This document shows, one piece after another, positions 15,809 through 24,843 of a stretch of DNA of 64,000 bases (positions are counted from its first letter, which is position 1; each line of letters begins with the position of its first letter). A program made the translations under genes and the position numbers. The notes beneath the pieces were generated by a model. It saw only the letters and a list, made by a program, of their open reading frames with translations, was not told the origin of the DNA and did no database searches. Source of the stretch: Nocardioides deserti (GTDB taxonomy: Bacteria > Actinomycetota > Actinomycetes > Propionibacteriales > Nocardioidaceae); the NCBI RefSeq assembly GCF_014266025.1, contig NZ_JACMYC010000003.1, forward strand, positions 1 through 64,000, in the 5' to 3' direction.

Positions 15809-16816
15809 TCAGACGGGGGCGCTCTCGCGCACGACCAGGCGATGCGGGACCACGAGGTCGCGGCCCGGCAGCGACCGGTCGGCCATCCGCTCCCCCAGCG
15901 TCGTCAGGGCCAGCTCCGCGAGCCGCTGCTTGTCGGGCGCGACGGTCGTGAGCGCCGGGACCGAGTAGCGCCCCGCCTCGATGTCGTCGAACCCGACGAG
16001 CGCGACGTCGTCGGGGACCCGGAGGCCGCGGTCGGCACAGGCCCGGAGCGCGCCCAGCGCGAGCTGGTCGGTGAAGCAGAAGATCGCGTCAGGCGGCTCC
16101 GGCAGGGACAACAGCGACTCCGTCGCACGGGCGCCGTCGGCGTGGTGGAGACGGTCGACCGGCACCTCGAGGGCGGCATCGGGCGACAGTCCACCGGCGG
16201 CGAGCGCCTCGCGGTAGCCGGCCAACCGGTGCCGGGCGGTCTCGTTGCTCAGGTGGGGCTGGAGGCCGACGGCCGCGATCCTGCGGCGGCCGGTGGCGAC
16301 GAGGTGGGCGGTCGCCTCGCGCGCCGCAGCCTGGTTGTCGATGGCGACCCGGTCGACGTGCCCGAAGCCGGCCTGCTCCCCCAGCATCACCACCGGGGGC
16401 GCGCCGGCGCGCCGCGAGACCTCCGCGGGCGTCAGCGCCCAGGGGCTGAAGACGACGCCGTCCACCCCGTGGCCGCGAGCGCCGTCGAGCAGGTCGCGCT
16501 CGCGGGCCGGGTCACCGTCGGTCTGCTCGACGAGCACGGTCCAGCCGAGCTCCTCGGCGGCGCGCACCACGTGGGCGGCGAGCTCGGCGAAGTACGGCGA
16601 GTCGATCTCCGGCACGACGAGGCCGATGACGTCGCCGCGCCCCCGCCGGAGCTGGCGGGCCGCGATGTTGGGCCGGTAGCCGACCTCCTCGATCACGCGC
16701 TGCACGCGCTCGCGGGTTGCAGGCGCCACGACCTCGGGCGCGTTCACGACGTTCGAGACCGTGCGCACGCTGACGCCCGCCCGCTCGGCGACGTCACGCA
16801 GGTTGGCCCGGTTCAT
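15809..16816 (-). CDS. LacI-family transcriptional regulator
   Basis: A 335-aa repressor-type protein. The N-terminal HTH and hinge are typical (NLRDVAERAGVSVRTVSNVVN, then RPNIAARQLRRGRGDVIGLVVP). The rest is a periplasmic-binding-protein-like effector domain ending in VGFDDIEAGRYSVPALTTV, which matches sugar-responsive LacI proteins. ATG at 16816 follows a GAAGGAGGGG ribosome binding site. It is divergent from the PhyH-type dioxygenase, and a perfect palindrome lies between them, so it most likely represses itself and the dioxygenase. The inducer is unknown. Confidence 0.92.
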   Translation of the reverse strand: MNRANLRDVAERAGVSVRTVSNVVNAPEVVAPATRERVQRVIEEVGYRPNIAARQLRRGRGDVIGLVVPEIDSPYFAELAAHVVRAAEELGWTVLVEQTDGDPARERDLLDGARGHGVDGVVFSPWALTPAEVSRRAGAPPVVMLGEQAGFGHVDRVAIDNQAAAREATAHLVATGRRRIAAVGLQPHLSNETARHRLAGYREALAAGGLSPDAALEVPVDRLHHADGARATESLLSLPEPPDAIFCFTDQLALGALRACADRGLRVPDDVALVGFDDIEAGRYSVPALTTVAPDKQRLAELALTTLGERMADRSLPGRDLVVPHRLVVRESAPV

Positions 16817-16862
16817 GCGCCCCTCCTTCGGGGTGGTCCGCGAAGTTCTTCGCCGCAGGGTA

Positions 16863-16889
16863 TTGCAACGTCGCATTGCAACGTTGCAA
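16863..16889. promoter_or_regulatory. LacI-type operator (palindrome TTGCAACGTTGCAA plus half-site)
   Basis: A 14-bp perfect palindrome with the central CG typical of LacI operators spans 16876-16889. An extra half-site TTGCAACG lies at 16863-16870, 13 bp away. It sits in the 137-bp divergent region, 60 bp from the lacI start and 65 bp from the phyH start. Confidence 0.75.
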
Positions 16890-16953
16890 ACTGGGTACCG
16901 GAGATCACATCGCAGCAGCACGACGACCGACCACAGCCATCCCGGGAGGACCC

Positions 16954-17787
16954 ATGACCGCCGCAGCACTCGACGTACCGATCGACACCGAGGCCATCCG
17001 CCGCACCATCCACGAGGACGGGATCATCGGCTGCAAGGGCGCCTTCTCCCGCGAGTGGGTCGAGCAGCTGCGCGAGGACGTCGAGGCGGCCTTCGAGGAG
17101 GCCCAGTCCCGCGAGGGCGGCTCGGTCGGTCGCGGCCCCAACCGCTACTACGTGGAGATCCACCCCGAGGCGCTGCGCGGCTTCGTCGACCTCGTCGACC
17201 ACCCCTGGGTCCGCGCCACGTGCGAGGCGATCCTCGGCCCCGACTACAAGATCGTCGAGGTCGGCTTCGACATCCCCTTCGAGGGCGCGAAGAACCAGCC
17301 CTGGCACCGCGACTTCCCGGCCCCGAAGGAGACCACCGAGGAAGGGCGGCTCACCTCGCTCGCGTTCAACGTGACCTGCGTCGACACCGAGGAGGACATG
17401 GGTCCCTTCGAGATCGCGCCCGGCACGCACTGGGACAAGGGCGAGGAGTTCAACCACGGGATGTTCCCGCTGAAGAAGGAGTACGGCCGCTTCGAGGAGC
17501 GCGCCGTGCGGAAGTACCCGCAGATGGGTGACATCTCCGCCCGCTCCGCGCTCACGGTCCACCGCGGCACCAAGAACGAGTCGACCAAGTCCCGGCCCGT
17601 GCTGGTGCTCGGCGTCGACGCCCCCGGGGCGGGCAACGACGAGCACCACGACCTCGCGGTGACCCGCACCTACTGGGAGAACCTGCCCCAGCGGGTGCGC
17701 GACCACCTGGCCTGCCCGATCGTCGACGAGCTCACCCCGATCACCCAGAAGCACACGATCGAGGGCCTGGTGATGGGCGAGGCCTGA
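16954..17787 (+). CDS. phytanoyl-CoA dioxygenase (PhyH) family protein
   Basis: A 277-aa non-heme iron(II)/2-oxoglutarate-type dioxygenase. The metal-binding HxD is at H118-R-D120 (PWHRDFPAP) and a likely distal histidine is H203 (TVHRGTKNES), followed by an Arg that may hold 2-oxoglutarate (SRPVLVLGV). A GGGAGGA ribosome binding site precedes ATG 16954. It stands alone under the divergent LacI-type regulator, which suggests it oxidises a compound whose sugar-like signal is sensed. No substrate can be named; it lacks the specific features of ectoine hydroxylase. Confidence 0.85.
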   Translation: MTAAALDVPIDTEAIRRTIHEDGIIGCKGAFSREWVEQLREDVEAAFEEAQSREGGSVGRGPNRYYVEIHPEALRGFVDLVDHPWVRATCEAILGPDYKIVEVGFDIPFEGAKNQPWHRDFPAPKETTEEGRLTSLAFNVTCVDTEEDMGPFEIAPGTHWDKGEEFNHGMFPLKKEYGRFEERAVRKYPQMGDISARSALTVHRGTKNESTKSRPVLVLGVDAPGAGNDEHHDLAVTRTYWENLPQRVRDHLACPIVDELTPITQKHTIEGLVMGEA

Positions 17788-17815
17788 GCCTCCGCTCGTT
17801 CGGGCGTGTGCAGGA

Positions 17816-19024
17816 CTACCCCGAGATGTCCGCCTGGCGGCGGCGCAGGAGCCGCAGCGCGACGATGACCGCGGCAGTCGCGGCGACGGTGAGGCCGAGC
17901 AGCAGCTCGCGCCAGTACCAGGTCCACAGCGCGTCGCGCGTCCCGAGGAACGACGTGTGCGGACCGGCCGCCACGGCGTCGGCGGCCAGGACGAGGCAGA
18001 ACGACTGCATCCGGTGGTGCACCGCGACCAGCGACCGCGGGCCGTCCGCGCCGAGCAGGACGCTGTGCGCCGTGTCGGTCCTGGTGGGCACGACCGGATC
18101 GGCGCCGGACCAGGTGGGGTCGCAGTGGTCCCAGTCGGCGACCTCCCGGGCGTCCAGCTCACGACCGCCGTCGAGCGAGAAGCGCCGCACCGTGACGTCC
18201 GGTGTGCTCCCGAGGCCCGCCTCGACCAGCAGCAGGGTCCTGCCGTCGGGCGAGACGCTGGCGCCGGGTTGCGGCTCGGCGAGGCCGCGCCACGGCCCGT
18301 GCGGCCGGAGGACGAGACGCTCGACCGCGCCGGTGTGCACGTCGGTCGAGGTCGCCGTCCAGTCCTGGTCCGACGCGGCCGTCCCCCCGGCCTGGACCGT
18401 CACCGCACGTCCCGCGCGGTCGAAGCCCGCCGCCGCGCCGTCGGCGACGAGGCGGACCCGGCCCGTGCCGAGGTCGATGACGGCCGGGACGTCCTGACCG
18501 AAGCGCGGTCGCACGCCGAGGAGCGCCAGGACCGCACGGCCGTCGGACGACCACCGCACGCCCCGCGAGCCGAGGCGGTACGGCGCGCCGCGCAGCTCCT
18601 GCCGGTCGGACGAGACCGCGATGCGGAGGAAGACTTTCCGCGCACCCGTCACCAGGTCGTGGAGCTGCCACCGCCCGCTCGGCTCGCCGGCGGTGGCCGT
18701 GAGCAGCAGCCGTCCGTCGGGCGAGAGGGACGGTTCGCCGCCGGGCGGCAGCGCCCACACCTGTCCCTGCGGCCCGAGGCCGAGGTTGCGACGGTTGCCG
18801 AAGTCGTTGTCGTAGAACGTGCCGGCCAGCGGTCCGGGCCGGTCCGGCAGCGGCGGCGCCGGCCGGACGAACCCGATCCGCTGCGGGTGGCCGTCGACCG
18901 CGGTAGCCGCGGAGGTCGCCGTGGACGGGCCCGCGCCGATCAGGAGTGCGACGGCTTGGAGCACCGTCGCGAGCACGAGCACCGCCAGGCACCCCAGGAC
19001 GGCCCGGCGGGAGGTCCGGCTCAT
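17816..19024 (-). CDS. membrane-anchored PD40/WD40-like propeller protein
   Basis: A 402-aa protein, not assignable to a named family. The N-terminus has a hydrophobic signal-like helix (AVLGCLAVLVLATVLQAVALL). The middle has repeated SPDGR-type turns (SLSPDGRLLL, SSDGRAVLAL, SVSPDGRTLLLV) typical of PD40/TolB-like beta-propeller blades. A C-terminal transmembrane helix (LLLGLTVAATAAVIVALRLL) is followed by an RRRQ stop-transfer. The bulk should face outside. ATG at 19024 overlaps the stop of the upstream propeller gene (ATGA). Confidence 0.7.
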   Translation of the reverse strand: MSRTSRRAVLGCLAVLVLATVLQAVALLIGAGPSTATSAATAVDGHPQRIGFVRPAPPLPDRPGPLAGTFYDNDFGNRRNLGLGPQGQVWALPPGGEPSLSPDGRLLLTATAGEPSGRWQLHDLVTGARKVFLRIAVSSDRQELRGAPYRLGSRGVRWSSDGRAVLALLGVRPRFGQDVPAVIDLGTGRVRLVADGAAAGFDRAGRAVTVQAGGTAASDQDWTATSTDVHTGAVERLVLRPHGPWRGLAEPQPGASVSPDGRTLLLVEAGLGSTPDVTVRRFSLDGGRELDAREVADWDHCDPTWSGADPVVPTRTDTAHSVLLGADGPRSLVAVHHRMQSFCLVLAADAVAAGPHTSFLGTRDALWTWYWRELLLGLTVAATAAVIVALRLLRRRQADISG

Positions 19025-19956
19025 CGGACCAGGGGCGCCCAGTCCAGGCCCTCGGGCCCGTCGTCACCGACGATCGGTCCGGTGAGCGAGTAGCTGTGCG
19101 ACCCGTCGGGCAGGTAGGCGCGCACCTTGAACCGCTCGTCGGTGTCCTCCGGCGTGGGCAGCTGGTCGGCGTTGAACTGCAGCGCCGCGATCTTGCGGCC
19201 GTCCGGGGACCAGGCGACGTCGATGAAGAAGATGCCCTGCGGGCGGGCGAGGTGGCTGACCCGCACGGGGCTCCCCTGACCGCTCCGCGGCAGGACGACC
19301 AGCTCCGTGGCGGCGCGCGGGTGCGCGTCGGGCGCGGCGTACCGGTTGGTGATGAAGGCGACGCGGCGGGAGTCCGGGGACCAGTCCGGGTCGCTGTTGA
19401 TGGTGCCGCCCGTCGTCAGCTTCCGCAGGCCCGTGCCGTCCGGGCGCACCAGCCGGATCACCGACCCGGTGCTGTAGGCGATGCGGCTGCCGTCCGGCGA
19501 CCAGGCCGGCTCCTGCACCGGCCCGTCGGTGGAGGTGTGGACGAGACGGGTCGCACCGGTCGCGACGTCGACCTCGACGAGGTCGGCCCCCGCCGCCACC
19601 GCGATCCGGCGCCCGTCCGGTGACCAGGCCAGCCCGGCCGGCATCCCCGGCGGGTCCAGCTCGCTGATCAGCCGCTCCGTGCCGTCCGCGACCGAGCGGA
19701 CCCGGACGCCGTCCCGGGCGAAGGCGATCCAGCGACCGTCGGGGGAGTACTGCGGCACCCCGCCGTCGGTGAGCCGGTCGTACGCCGCGGCGCGCGGGGC
19801 CTGGGTGGCCACCGTCGCGCCGTTGCTGACGAAGACGAGGTCGCCGTTCCTGACCGCCGGCACCGCCCGCCCCTCGGCCGCGACCGCCGGACCAGGACCG
19901 ACCACGGCCGTCCCGAGCACGAGGAACGCCACGCATGCCCGCCGACCGATGCCCAT
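19021..19956 (-). CDS. secreted TolB/PD40-type beta-propeller protein
   Basis: A 311-aa exported protein. The Sec signal peptide at 1-26 ends in AVAA (ACVAFLVLGTAVVGPGPAVAA). At least five PD40 repeats follow, each with a W-SPDGRR(I/V)A core (YSPDGRWIAFA, WSPDGRRIAVA, WSPDGSRIAYS, WSPDSRRVAFI, WSPDGRKIAAL), as in TolB-like six-bladed propellers. No enzyme domain is attached. ATG at 19956 is chosen because the signal peptide begins there and a TACCGT box ends 6 nt upstream. Operon with the membrane-anchored propeller gene; the partner is unknown. Confidence 0.78.
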   Translation of the reverse strand: MGIGRRACVAFLVLGTAVVGPGPAVAAEGRAVPAVRNGDLVFVSNGATVATQAPRAAAYDRLTDGGVPQYSPDGRWIAFARDGVRVRSVADGTERLISELDPPGMPAGLAWSPDGRRIAVAAGADLVEVDVATGATRLVHTSTDGPVQEPAWSPDGSRIAYSTGSVIRLVRPDGTGLRKLTTGGTINSDPDWSPDSRRVAFITNRYAAPDAHPRAATELVVLPRSGQGSPVRVSHLARPQGIFFIDVAWSPDGRKIAALQFNADQLPTPEDTDERFKVRAYLPDGSHSYSLTGPIVGDDGPEGLDWAPLVR

Positions 19957-19962
19957 GGCGCG

Positions 19963-19968
19963 ACGGTA
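19963..19968 (-). promoter_or_regulatory. -10 box TACCGT for a leaderless start
   Basis: Minus-strand TACCGT, 6 nt, then ATG at 19956; supports the chosen start of the signal-peptide-bearing protein. Confidence 0.45.
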
Positions 19969-20048
19969 GGGAACGGCACCGGCGCCCGGCGTCACCGATA
20001 GTGGTGAACCTCCGGGCGCCGGTCGTGTTCCACCAGCGGTCGGCTGCG

Positions 20049-21056
20049 CTAGGCCCGGTCCCCGCGGGTCAGGGCCCGCTGGAGCGTGACGACCAGCAGC
20101 AAGATCGTGCCGCTGACGACCGACTGCCAGTCGGAGTCGAGCGAGCCGACCTGGTTGATGACGTTCTTGATGACCTGCAGCAGCAGGACGCCGACCAACG
20201 TGCCGAGCACGGTGCCGGCCCCACCCGTGAGCAGGGTGCCGCCCAAGACGACCGCGGCGATCGCCTCGAGCTCGGTGCCGACGCCGAGGATGGTGACGCC
20301 CGAGGAGGTGTAGCTGGCGATCATCACACCACCGAAGCCGGCGAGCAGCGCGGAGGCGACGTACGTCAGCACCTTGGTGCGCACCACGGGCAGGCCCATG
20401 AGGTCCGCGGCGTCCTCCTGGCCGCCGATCGCGAGCACCGAGGCGCCGTAGGACGTGCGGTGCAGCACCAGCCCGCCGATCGCGAAGAACACCACGACCA
20501 GGACCACCGGATAGGGGATGCCGAGCAGCTCACCCTGCGCGAGCTCGCGGAACGAGGAGCCCCGGGGCACCTTGTACGTCGTCGCGCCCTCGTCGCTGAG
20601 CAGCAGCAGGAGGCCGCGGGCGAACAGCAGCCCGGCCAGGGTGACGATGAACGGCGGCAGCCCGCCGCGGGCGATGATCAGGCCCTGGACCAGCCCGATC
20701 GCGCCGCAGACCGCGAGCGGCAGGACGAACGCGACGAGCGTGCCGTGCTGGGCGCCCCACGCGGCGAGCACCCCGCCGAGCGCGAAGACGCTGCCGACCG
20801 AGAGGTCGATGCCGCCGGTCATGATCACGAAGGTCATGCCCAGCGCGAGCATGGCGAGGAAGGACGCCTGGACCGCGATGCCGGTGATGTTGCCCTGGCT
20901 CGCGAAGGTGTCGAAGCTGACGCTCGCGACAGCGACGACGACCACGAAGATCGCCAGGGCCCCCTGGCGCTGGACGAGCGAGGCGAAGCGCGCGCGGTTC
21001 GCCAGCGCCGTCTCGGGCGCGTTGGCGGTCGCGGGGTCGACCATGGTGGTGCTCAT
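20049..21056 (-). CDS. sugar ABC transporter permease (RbsC/YjfF type)
   Basis: A 335-aa inner-membrane permease of the ribose/galactofuranose class with roughly eight to ten hydrophobic segments. MTFVIMTGGIDLSVGSVFALGG is the signature motif of the BPD_transp_2 family, and the EAIAAVVLGGTLLTGGAGTVLGTL loop contacts the ATPase. ATG at 21056 overlaps the stop of the other permease gene (ATGA). As the last gene of the transporter operon it should pair with the second permease as a heterodimer. Confidence 0.92.
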   Translation of the reverse strand: MSTTMVDPATANAPETALANRARFASLVQRQGALAIFVVVVAVASVSFDTFASQGNITGIAVQASFLAMLALGMTFVIMTGGIDLSVGSVFALGGVLAAWGAQHGTLVAFVLPLAVCGAIGLVQGLIIARGGLPPFIVTLAGLLFARGLLLLLSDEGATTYKVPRGSSFRELAQGELLGIPYPVVLVVVFFAIGGLVLHRTSYGASVLAIGGQEDAADLMGLPVVRTKVLTYVASALLAGFGGVMIASYTSSGVTILGVGTELEAIAAVVLGGTLLTGGAGTVLGTLVGVLLLQVIKNVINQVGSLDSDWQSVVSGTILLLVVTLQRALTRGDRA

Positions 21057-22042
21057 GAGCGCCGTGCCTTTCCTCGCCCGAGCTGGACGTAGACCGCGAC
21101 GATGACGATGACCGCCTGGACGATCTGCGCGGTCGAGTCGGGGATGTCGTGGAAGATGAGCGTCGCGGTGATCAGCTGCATCAGCAGCGCACCCGCGATC
21201 GTGCCGAGGATCCGCACCTGCCCGCCGGAGAGCGGGGTGCCGCCGATGACCACGGCGGTGATGGCGGAGAGCTCCATCAGCTGGCCGAGCTTGGTCGGGT
21301 CGCTGGCCTGCGACCGCGCCGCCAGCAGGATGCCGGCCATCGCAGCGAGCAGCCCGGACACGACGTACGTCGTCACGAGCACGCGCCGCACCGGCAGCCC
21401 CGCGAGGCGGGCGGCCAACTTGTTGCCGCCGACCGCCACGAGCTGGCGACCGTAGGTCGAGCGCCGCACGACGAGCCACACCGCCAAGGAGACGACCGCG
21501 GCGATGACCACCACGTAGGGCACGCCCACCACGTCGCCGGTGCCGAGGGAGACCAGTCCGGGCTCGCGGATGCTCTTGATCTCGCCGCCGAACAGGTTGG
21601 CCACGCCGCGGATCGCCACCATGAGGCCCAGCGTCGCGACGATCGGTTGGACGCCCACCACCCCGACCAGCACGCCGGCGATCAGCCCCACGACGGCTCC
21701 GGCCACGAGGCCGATGACGATGGCGCCGACCGAGCCGTAGCCGACGTACAACGGGATGAGCGCGGCGGCCAGGGCCATGACCGCGCCGACGGAGAGGTCG
21801 ATGCCCTCGGTCCCGATGACGAGGGCCATGCCGAGCGCCACGATGACGACCGGGGCCACCTGGACCAGCTGCAGCCGCAGCGTGCCGGTGCTGACGAAGT
21901 TGTCGGTCAGGAAGACGTTGGCGAGCAGGAGGAGACCGAGGGCGACGAACACGCCGTTGCGGCGCACCCAGTCGATGTCGAACCTCGTCCCGGACCGCTC
22001 GGAGCGCTCGGCCACGGTGGCCGTCGCGGTGCCGTCACTCAC
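21053..22042 (-). CDS. sugar ABC transporter permease (YtfT/RbsC type)
   Basis: A 329-aa permease paralogous to the adjacent one: MALVIGTEGIDLSVGAVMALAAAL is the family motif and SAITAVVIGGTPLSGGQVRILGTIAGALL is the coupling loop. GTG at 22042 overlaps the ATPase stop (GTGA). Two different permeases with one ATPase and one binding protein is the arrangement of the E. coli galactofuranose importer YtfQRT-YjfF. Confidence 0.92.
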   Translation of the reverse strand: MSDGTATATVAERSERSGTRFDIDWVRRNGVFVALGLLLLANVFLTDNFVSTGTLRLQLVQVAPVVIVALGMALVIGTEGIDLSVGAVMALAAALIPLYVGYGSVGAIVIGLVAGAVVGLIAGVLVGVVGVQPIVATLGLMVAIRGVANLFGGEIKSIREPGLVSLGTGDVVGVPYVVVIAAVVSLAVWLVVRRSTYGRQLVAVGGNKLAARLAGLPVRRVLVTTYVVSGLLAAMAGILLAARSQASDPTKLGQLMELSAITAVVIGGTPLSGGQVRILGTIAGALLMQLITATLIFHDIPDSTAQIVQAVIVIVAVYVQLGRGKARRS

Positions 22043-23676
22043 GCGTGCTGCCCCTCTGTCTGGGTGGGTGCCTGGTTCGGTGCCTGGCTCGCTGGCCGGG
22101 AGTCGCGCTCGCGGTCGCCCGCGAGGGCCGCCAGCAGCTCGCTGCTGCTGAGGTCGGTGCTGTCGAGCTCCGCCTGGACGTGGCCGTCGTGCAGCACGAC
22201 GATGCGGTCGGCCCCTTCGACGAGCTCGTCCATCTCGCTGGAGATGAGCACGACCGCGAGGCCCTGGTCGGCCAGCTCGTCGATGAGTCCCTGGACCTCG
22301 GCCTTGGCGCCCACGTCGATGCCGCGGGTCGGCTCGTCGAGGAGGAAGACCGTCGGCTCGGTGGCCAGCCACCGGGCGATGAGGACCTTCTGCTGGTTGC
22401 CGCCGGAGAGCTCGCGGACCTTCTGGTCGGGGCTCGAGGCCTTGATCCGCAGTCGCTTCATGAAGGTGTCGACCAGCGCGTCGATGCGCGCCTCGGAGAC
22501 GACCCCCGCCCGCGACATCCGCGGGAGGACGGCCAGCGCGATGTTGTCGCGGACCGAGAGGTCCGGGACGATCCCCTCCGCCTTGCGGTCCTCGGAGAGC
22601 AGCGCGACGCCCGAGGCGAGCGCGCCGCGCACCGACCCGGTCCGCACCTTGCGCCCGGCGACGGTGATTTCGCCCGAGCGCGCCTTGAGCGCGCCGTACA
22701 CCGCCTTGACCGTCTCGCTGCGGCCGGAGCCGAGCAGTCCGGCGAGGCCGACCACCTCGCCGGGACGCACGGTCAGGTCGACGCCGTGCAACCGGTTGGC
22801 CACCTCGAGCCCGGAGACGACCAGGGCCGGCTCACCGGCCTGGCGGTGGGACGACCCGAACTCGGTGGCGCCCTCGGCGCGCACCTCCTCGACGTCGCGC
22901 CCGAGCATCTTCGAGACGAGGTCCAGGCGGGTCATCTCGGACATGGGCTCGGTGTGGACCCACTCCCCGTCGCGGAGGATGGTGACCCGGTCGCACAGCT
23001 CCCACAGCTCGTCGAGCCGGTGGGAGACGAAGACCAGGCCGACGCCGCGGTCGCGCAGGCCGCGGGCGACGCGGAAGAGCGTCTCGACCTCTGCGGTCTC
23101 CAGCGACGAGGTCGGCTCGTCCATGATGACCACGCGGCTGTCGACCGACATCGCGCGGGCCAGGGCCACCATCTGCTGCGATCCCAGCCCGAGGCGCCCG
23201 AGCTCGGCGGTCACGTCGATGTCGATCCCCAGCTCGGCCATCAGCTCGCGGGCCCGCTTGTTCATGGCCCGGACGTCGATGAGCCCGAACCGCCGCGGCT
23301 CGCGGCCCAGGAAGATGTTGCGCGCCACGCTCAGCAGCGGGACGAGGTTGACCTCCTGGTAGATCGTCGAGATGCCGACGTGCTGGGCGTCGGCGGGGCG
23401 GCGGAAGTGCACCGTCTCGCCGGCGTACCGGACCTCGCCGCCGTCGGGGGTGTAGACGCCGGTGAGGACCTTGATGAGGGTCGACTTGCCCGCGCCGTTC
23501 TCGCCGACGAGCGTGTGGATCTCGCCGGCCCGGAGCTCGAAGTCGACGCCCTTGAGGGCGTGGACGCCGCCGAAGGACTTGGTGACCCCGACCGTCTGGA
23601 GGACGGGGTCACCGACGCCCACGGCGCCCACGGCGCCCACGGCGGCCGCGGCGGCCGCGCTGGAATGCTGGGTCAC
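22039..23676 (-). CDS. sugar ABC transporter ATPase with two nucleotide-binding domains
   Basis: A 545-aa tandem ATPase of the RbsA/MglA/YtfR class. NBD1 has a Walker A (GENGAGKST) and DEPTSSL; its signature reads LGSQQ. NBD2 has the degenerate Walker A usual for the class (GLLGSGRSET), LSGGNQQKV and DEPTRGIDVG. The N-terminus carries an Ala/Val/Gly run encoded by tandem 9-bp repeats, and the C-terminus has a Gln/Pro-rich tail. GTG at 23676 is 7 nt after the binding-protein stop. Confidence 0.95.
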   Translation of the reverse strand: MTQHSSAAAAAAVGAVGAVGVGDPVLQTVGVTKSFGGVHALKGVDFELRAGEIHTLVGENGAGKSTLIKVLTGVYTPDGGEVRYAGETVHFRRPADAQHVGISTIYQEVNLVPLLSVARNIFLGREPRRFGLIDVRAMNKRARELMAELGIDIDVTAELGRLGLGSQQMVALARAMSVDSRVVIMDEPTSSLETAEVETLFRVARGLRDRGVGLVFVSHRLDELWELCDRVTILRDGEWVHTEPMSEMTRLDLVSKMLGRDVEEVRAEGATEFGSSHRQAGEPALVVSGLEVANRLHGVDLTVRPGEVVGLAGLLGSGRSETVKAVYGALKARSGEITVAGRKVRTGSVRGALASGVALLSEDRKAEGIVPDLSVRDNIALAVLPRMSRAGVVSEARIDALVDTFMKRLRIKASSPDQKVRELSGGNQQKVLIARWLATEPTVFLLDEPTRGIDVGAKAEVQGLIDELADQGLAVVLISSEMDELVEGADRIVVLHDGHVQAELDSTDLSSSELLAALAGDRERDSRPASQAPNQAPTQTEGQHA

Positions 23677-23683
23677 GGGTCGC

Positions 23684-24763
23684 TCAGAACGCCTTGCCGA
23701 GGTCCTGCTCGGCGTTCTCGCTGGTGTAGGAGTCGTCCTCGATGATGACGTCCTCGGGGATCTCCTCACCGGCGAAGAAGTCCTCAGCGGTCTGGAACGC
23801 CAGCGGGCCGAAGCGCGGGTTGGACTCGATGACGGCGTTGATGTCGCCGTCGACGATCGCCTGGACCGCGTTGCGCGTGCCGTCGATGGAGACGATCTTG
23901 ATGTCCTGGCCCGGGTCCATGCCCGCGGCGCGGACGGCGGTGACGGCGCCGAGCGCCATCTCGTCGTTGTGCGCGTAGATCGCGGTGATGTCGGGGTTGG
24001 ACTGCAGCAGCTGCTCGGTGACCGACTGGCCCTCGTCGCGGGCGAAGTTCGCGGTCTGCTCGGCGATGATCTCCAGGTCGGGGTACTCCTCCTCGACCCG
24101 GTCCTTGAAGCCGGCGTTGCGCTCGTCGGTGACGTTGTTGCCCGAGGAGCCGAGGAGGATCGCGACCTTGGCCTCGCCGTCGGTGGCGGTGGCGAGCTCG
24201 TCGGCGGCGCGCTTGCCCTGGTCGTAGAAGTCCGAGCCGAGGAACGCGACGTAGTCCGAGCAGGGCTCGTTGGTGACCTTGCGGTCGATGGTGAGGACCG
24301 GGACACCCTTCCTCTTCGCCGCGTCGAGCGCCGGGTCGAGGCCGTCGGAGTTGACCGGCGCGACGATCAGGAACTGGGCGCCCTGGTTGAGCATGTCCTG
24401 GATGTCGGCGATCTGCTTGGGCAGCTCGGCGTTGGCGTTGGTCGTGATGAGCTTCTTGACGCCCACCTCCTGCGCGGCGGCCTTGATCGACTCGGTCTCC
24501 GCCGCCCGGAAGGCGGCGGTGTCCGGCTCGGACTGGGAGAAGCCGACGACGGCGTTCTCCAGGTCGAGCTTCTCGGCGCCGTACTTCTCCAGGGTGCAAC
24601 CAGGACCGGAGCTCTCGGTCTCCTTGACGACCTGCTCGTCGTTGCCGCTGCCCGCGTCGGAGGCGGTGTCGTCGCCGGAGTTGGTGCACCCCGACAGCGC
24701 CAGGCCGGCTGCGGCGACCGCCGCGAGGGACCTCCACGCGGCGGTGGACTTCTTGCTCGTCAT
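23684..24763 (-). CDS. sugar-binding lipoprotein of an ABC importer (YtfQ-like)
   Basis: A 359-aa substrate-binding lipoprotein. The signal peptide ends in the lipobox LSGC (cysteine about residue 25), followed by a Ser/Asp/Gly-rich linker. The Peripla_BP_4 core carries YtfQ-like landmarks: VGFSQSEPDTAAFRAAETES, TNANAELPKQIADIQ, FLIVAPVNSDGL, VPVLTIDRKV, IYAHNDEMALGA and KIVSIDGT. YtfQ binds galactofuranose, so a furanose aldose is the best guess, not proven. ATG at 24763 has an AGGAGCAG ribosome binding site. First gene of the importer operon. Confidence 0.92.
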   Translation of the reverse strand: MTSKKSTAAWRSLAAVAAAGLALSGCTNSGDDTASDAGSGNDEQVVKETESSGPGCTLEKYGAEKLDLENAVVGFSQSEPDTAAFRAAETESIKAAAQEVGVKKLITTNANAELPKQIADIQDMLNQGAQFLIVAPVNSDGLDPALDAAKRKGVPVLTIDRKVTNEPCSDYVAFLGSDFYDQGKRAADELATATDGEAKVAILLGSSGNNVTDERNAGFKDRVEEEYPDLEIIAEQTANFARDEGQSVTEQLLQSNPDITAIYAHNDEMALGAVTAVRAAGMDPGQDIKIVSIDGTRNAVQAIVDGDINAVIESNPRFGPLAFQTAEDFFAGEEIPEDVIIEDDSYTSENAEQDLGKAF

Positions 24764-24843
24764 CTCTGCTCCTCGAAGTGGTCGATGCAGCTGCGCGGAA
24801 TCGCGTGAGATCGCCGTCACAGCCTCGGACAAGCAAACATGAC

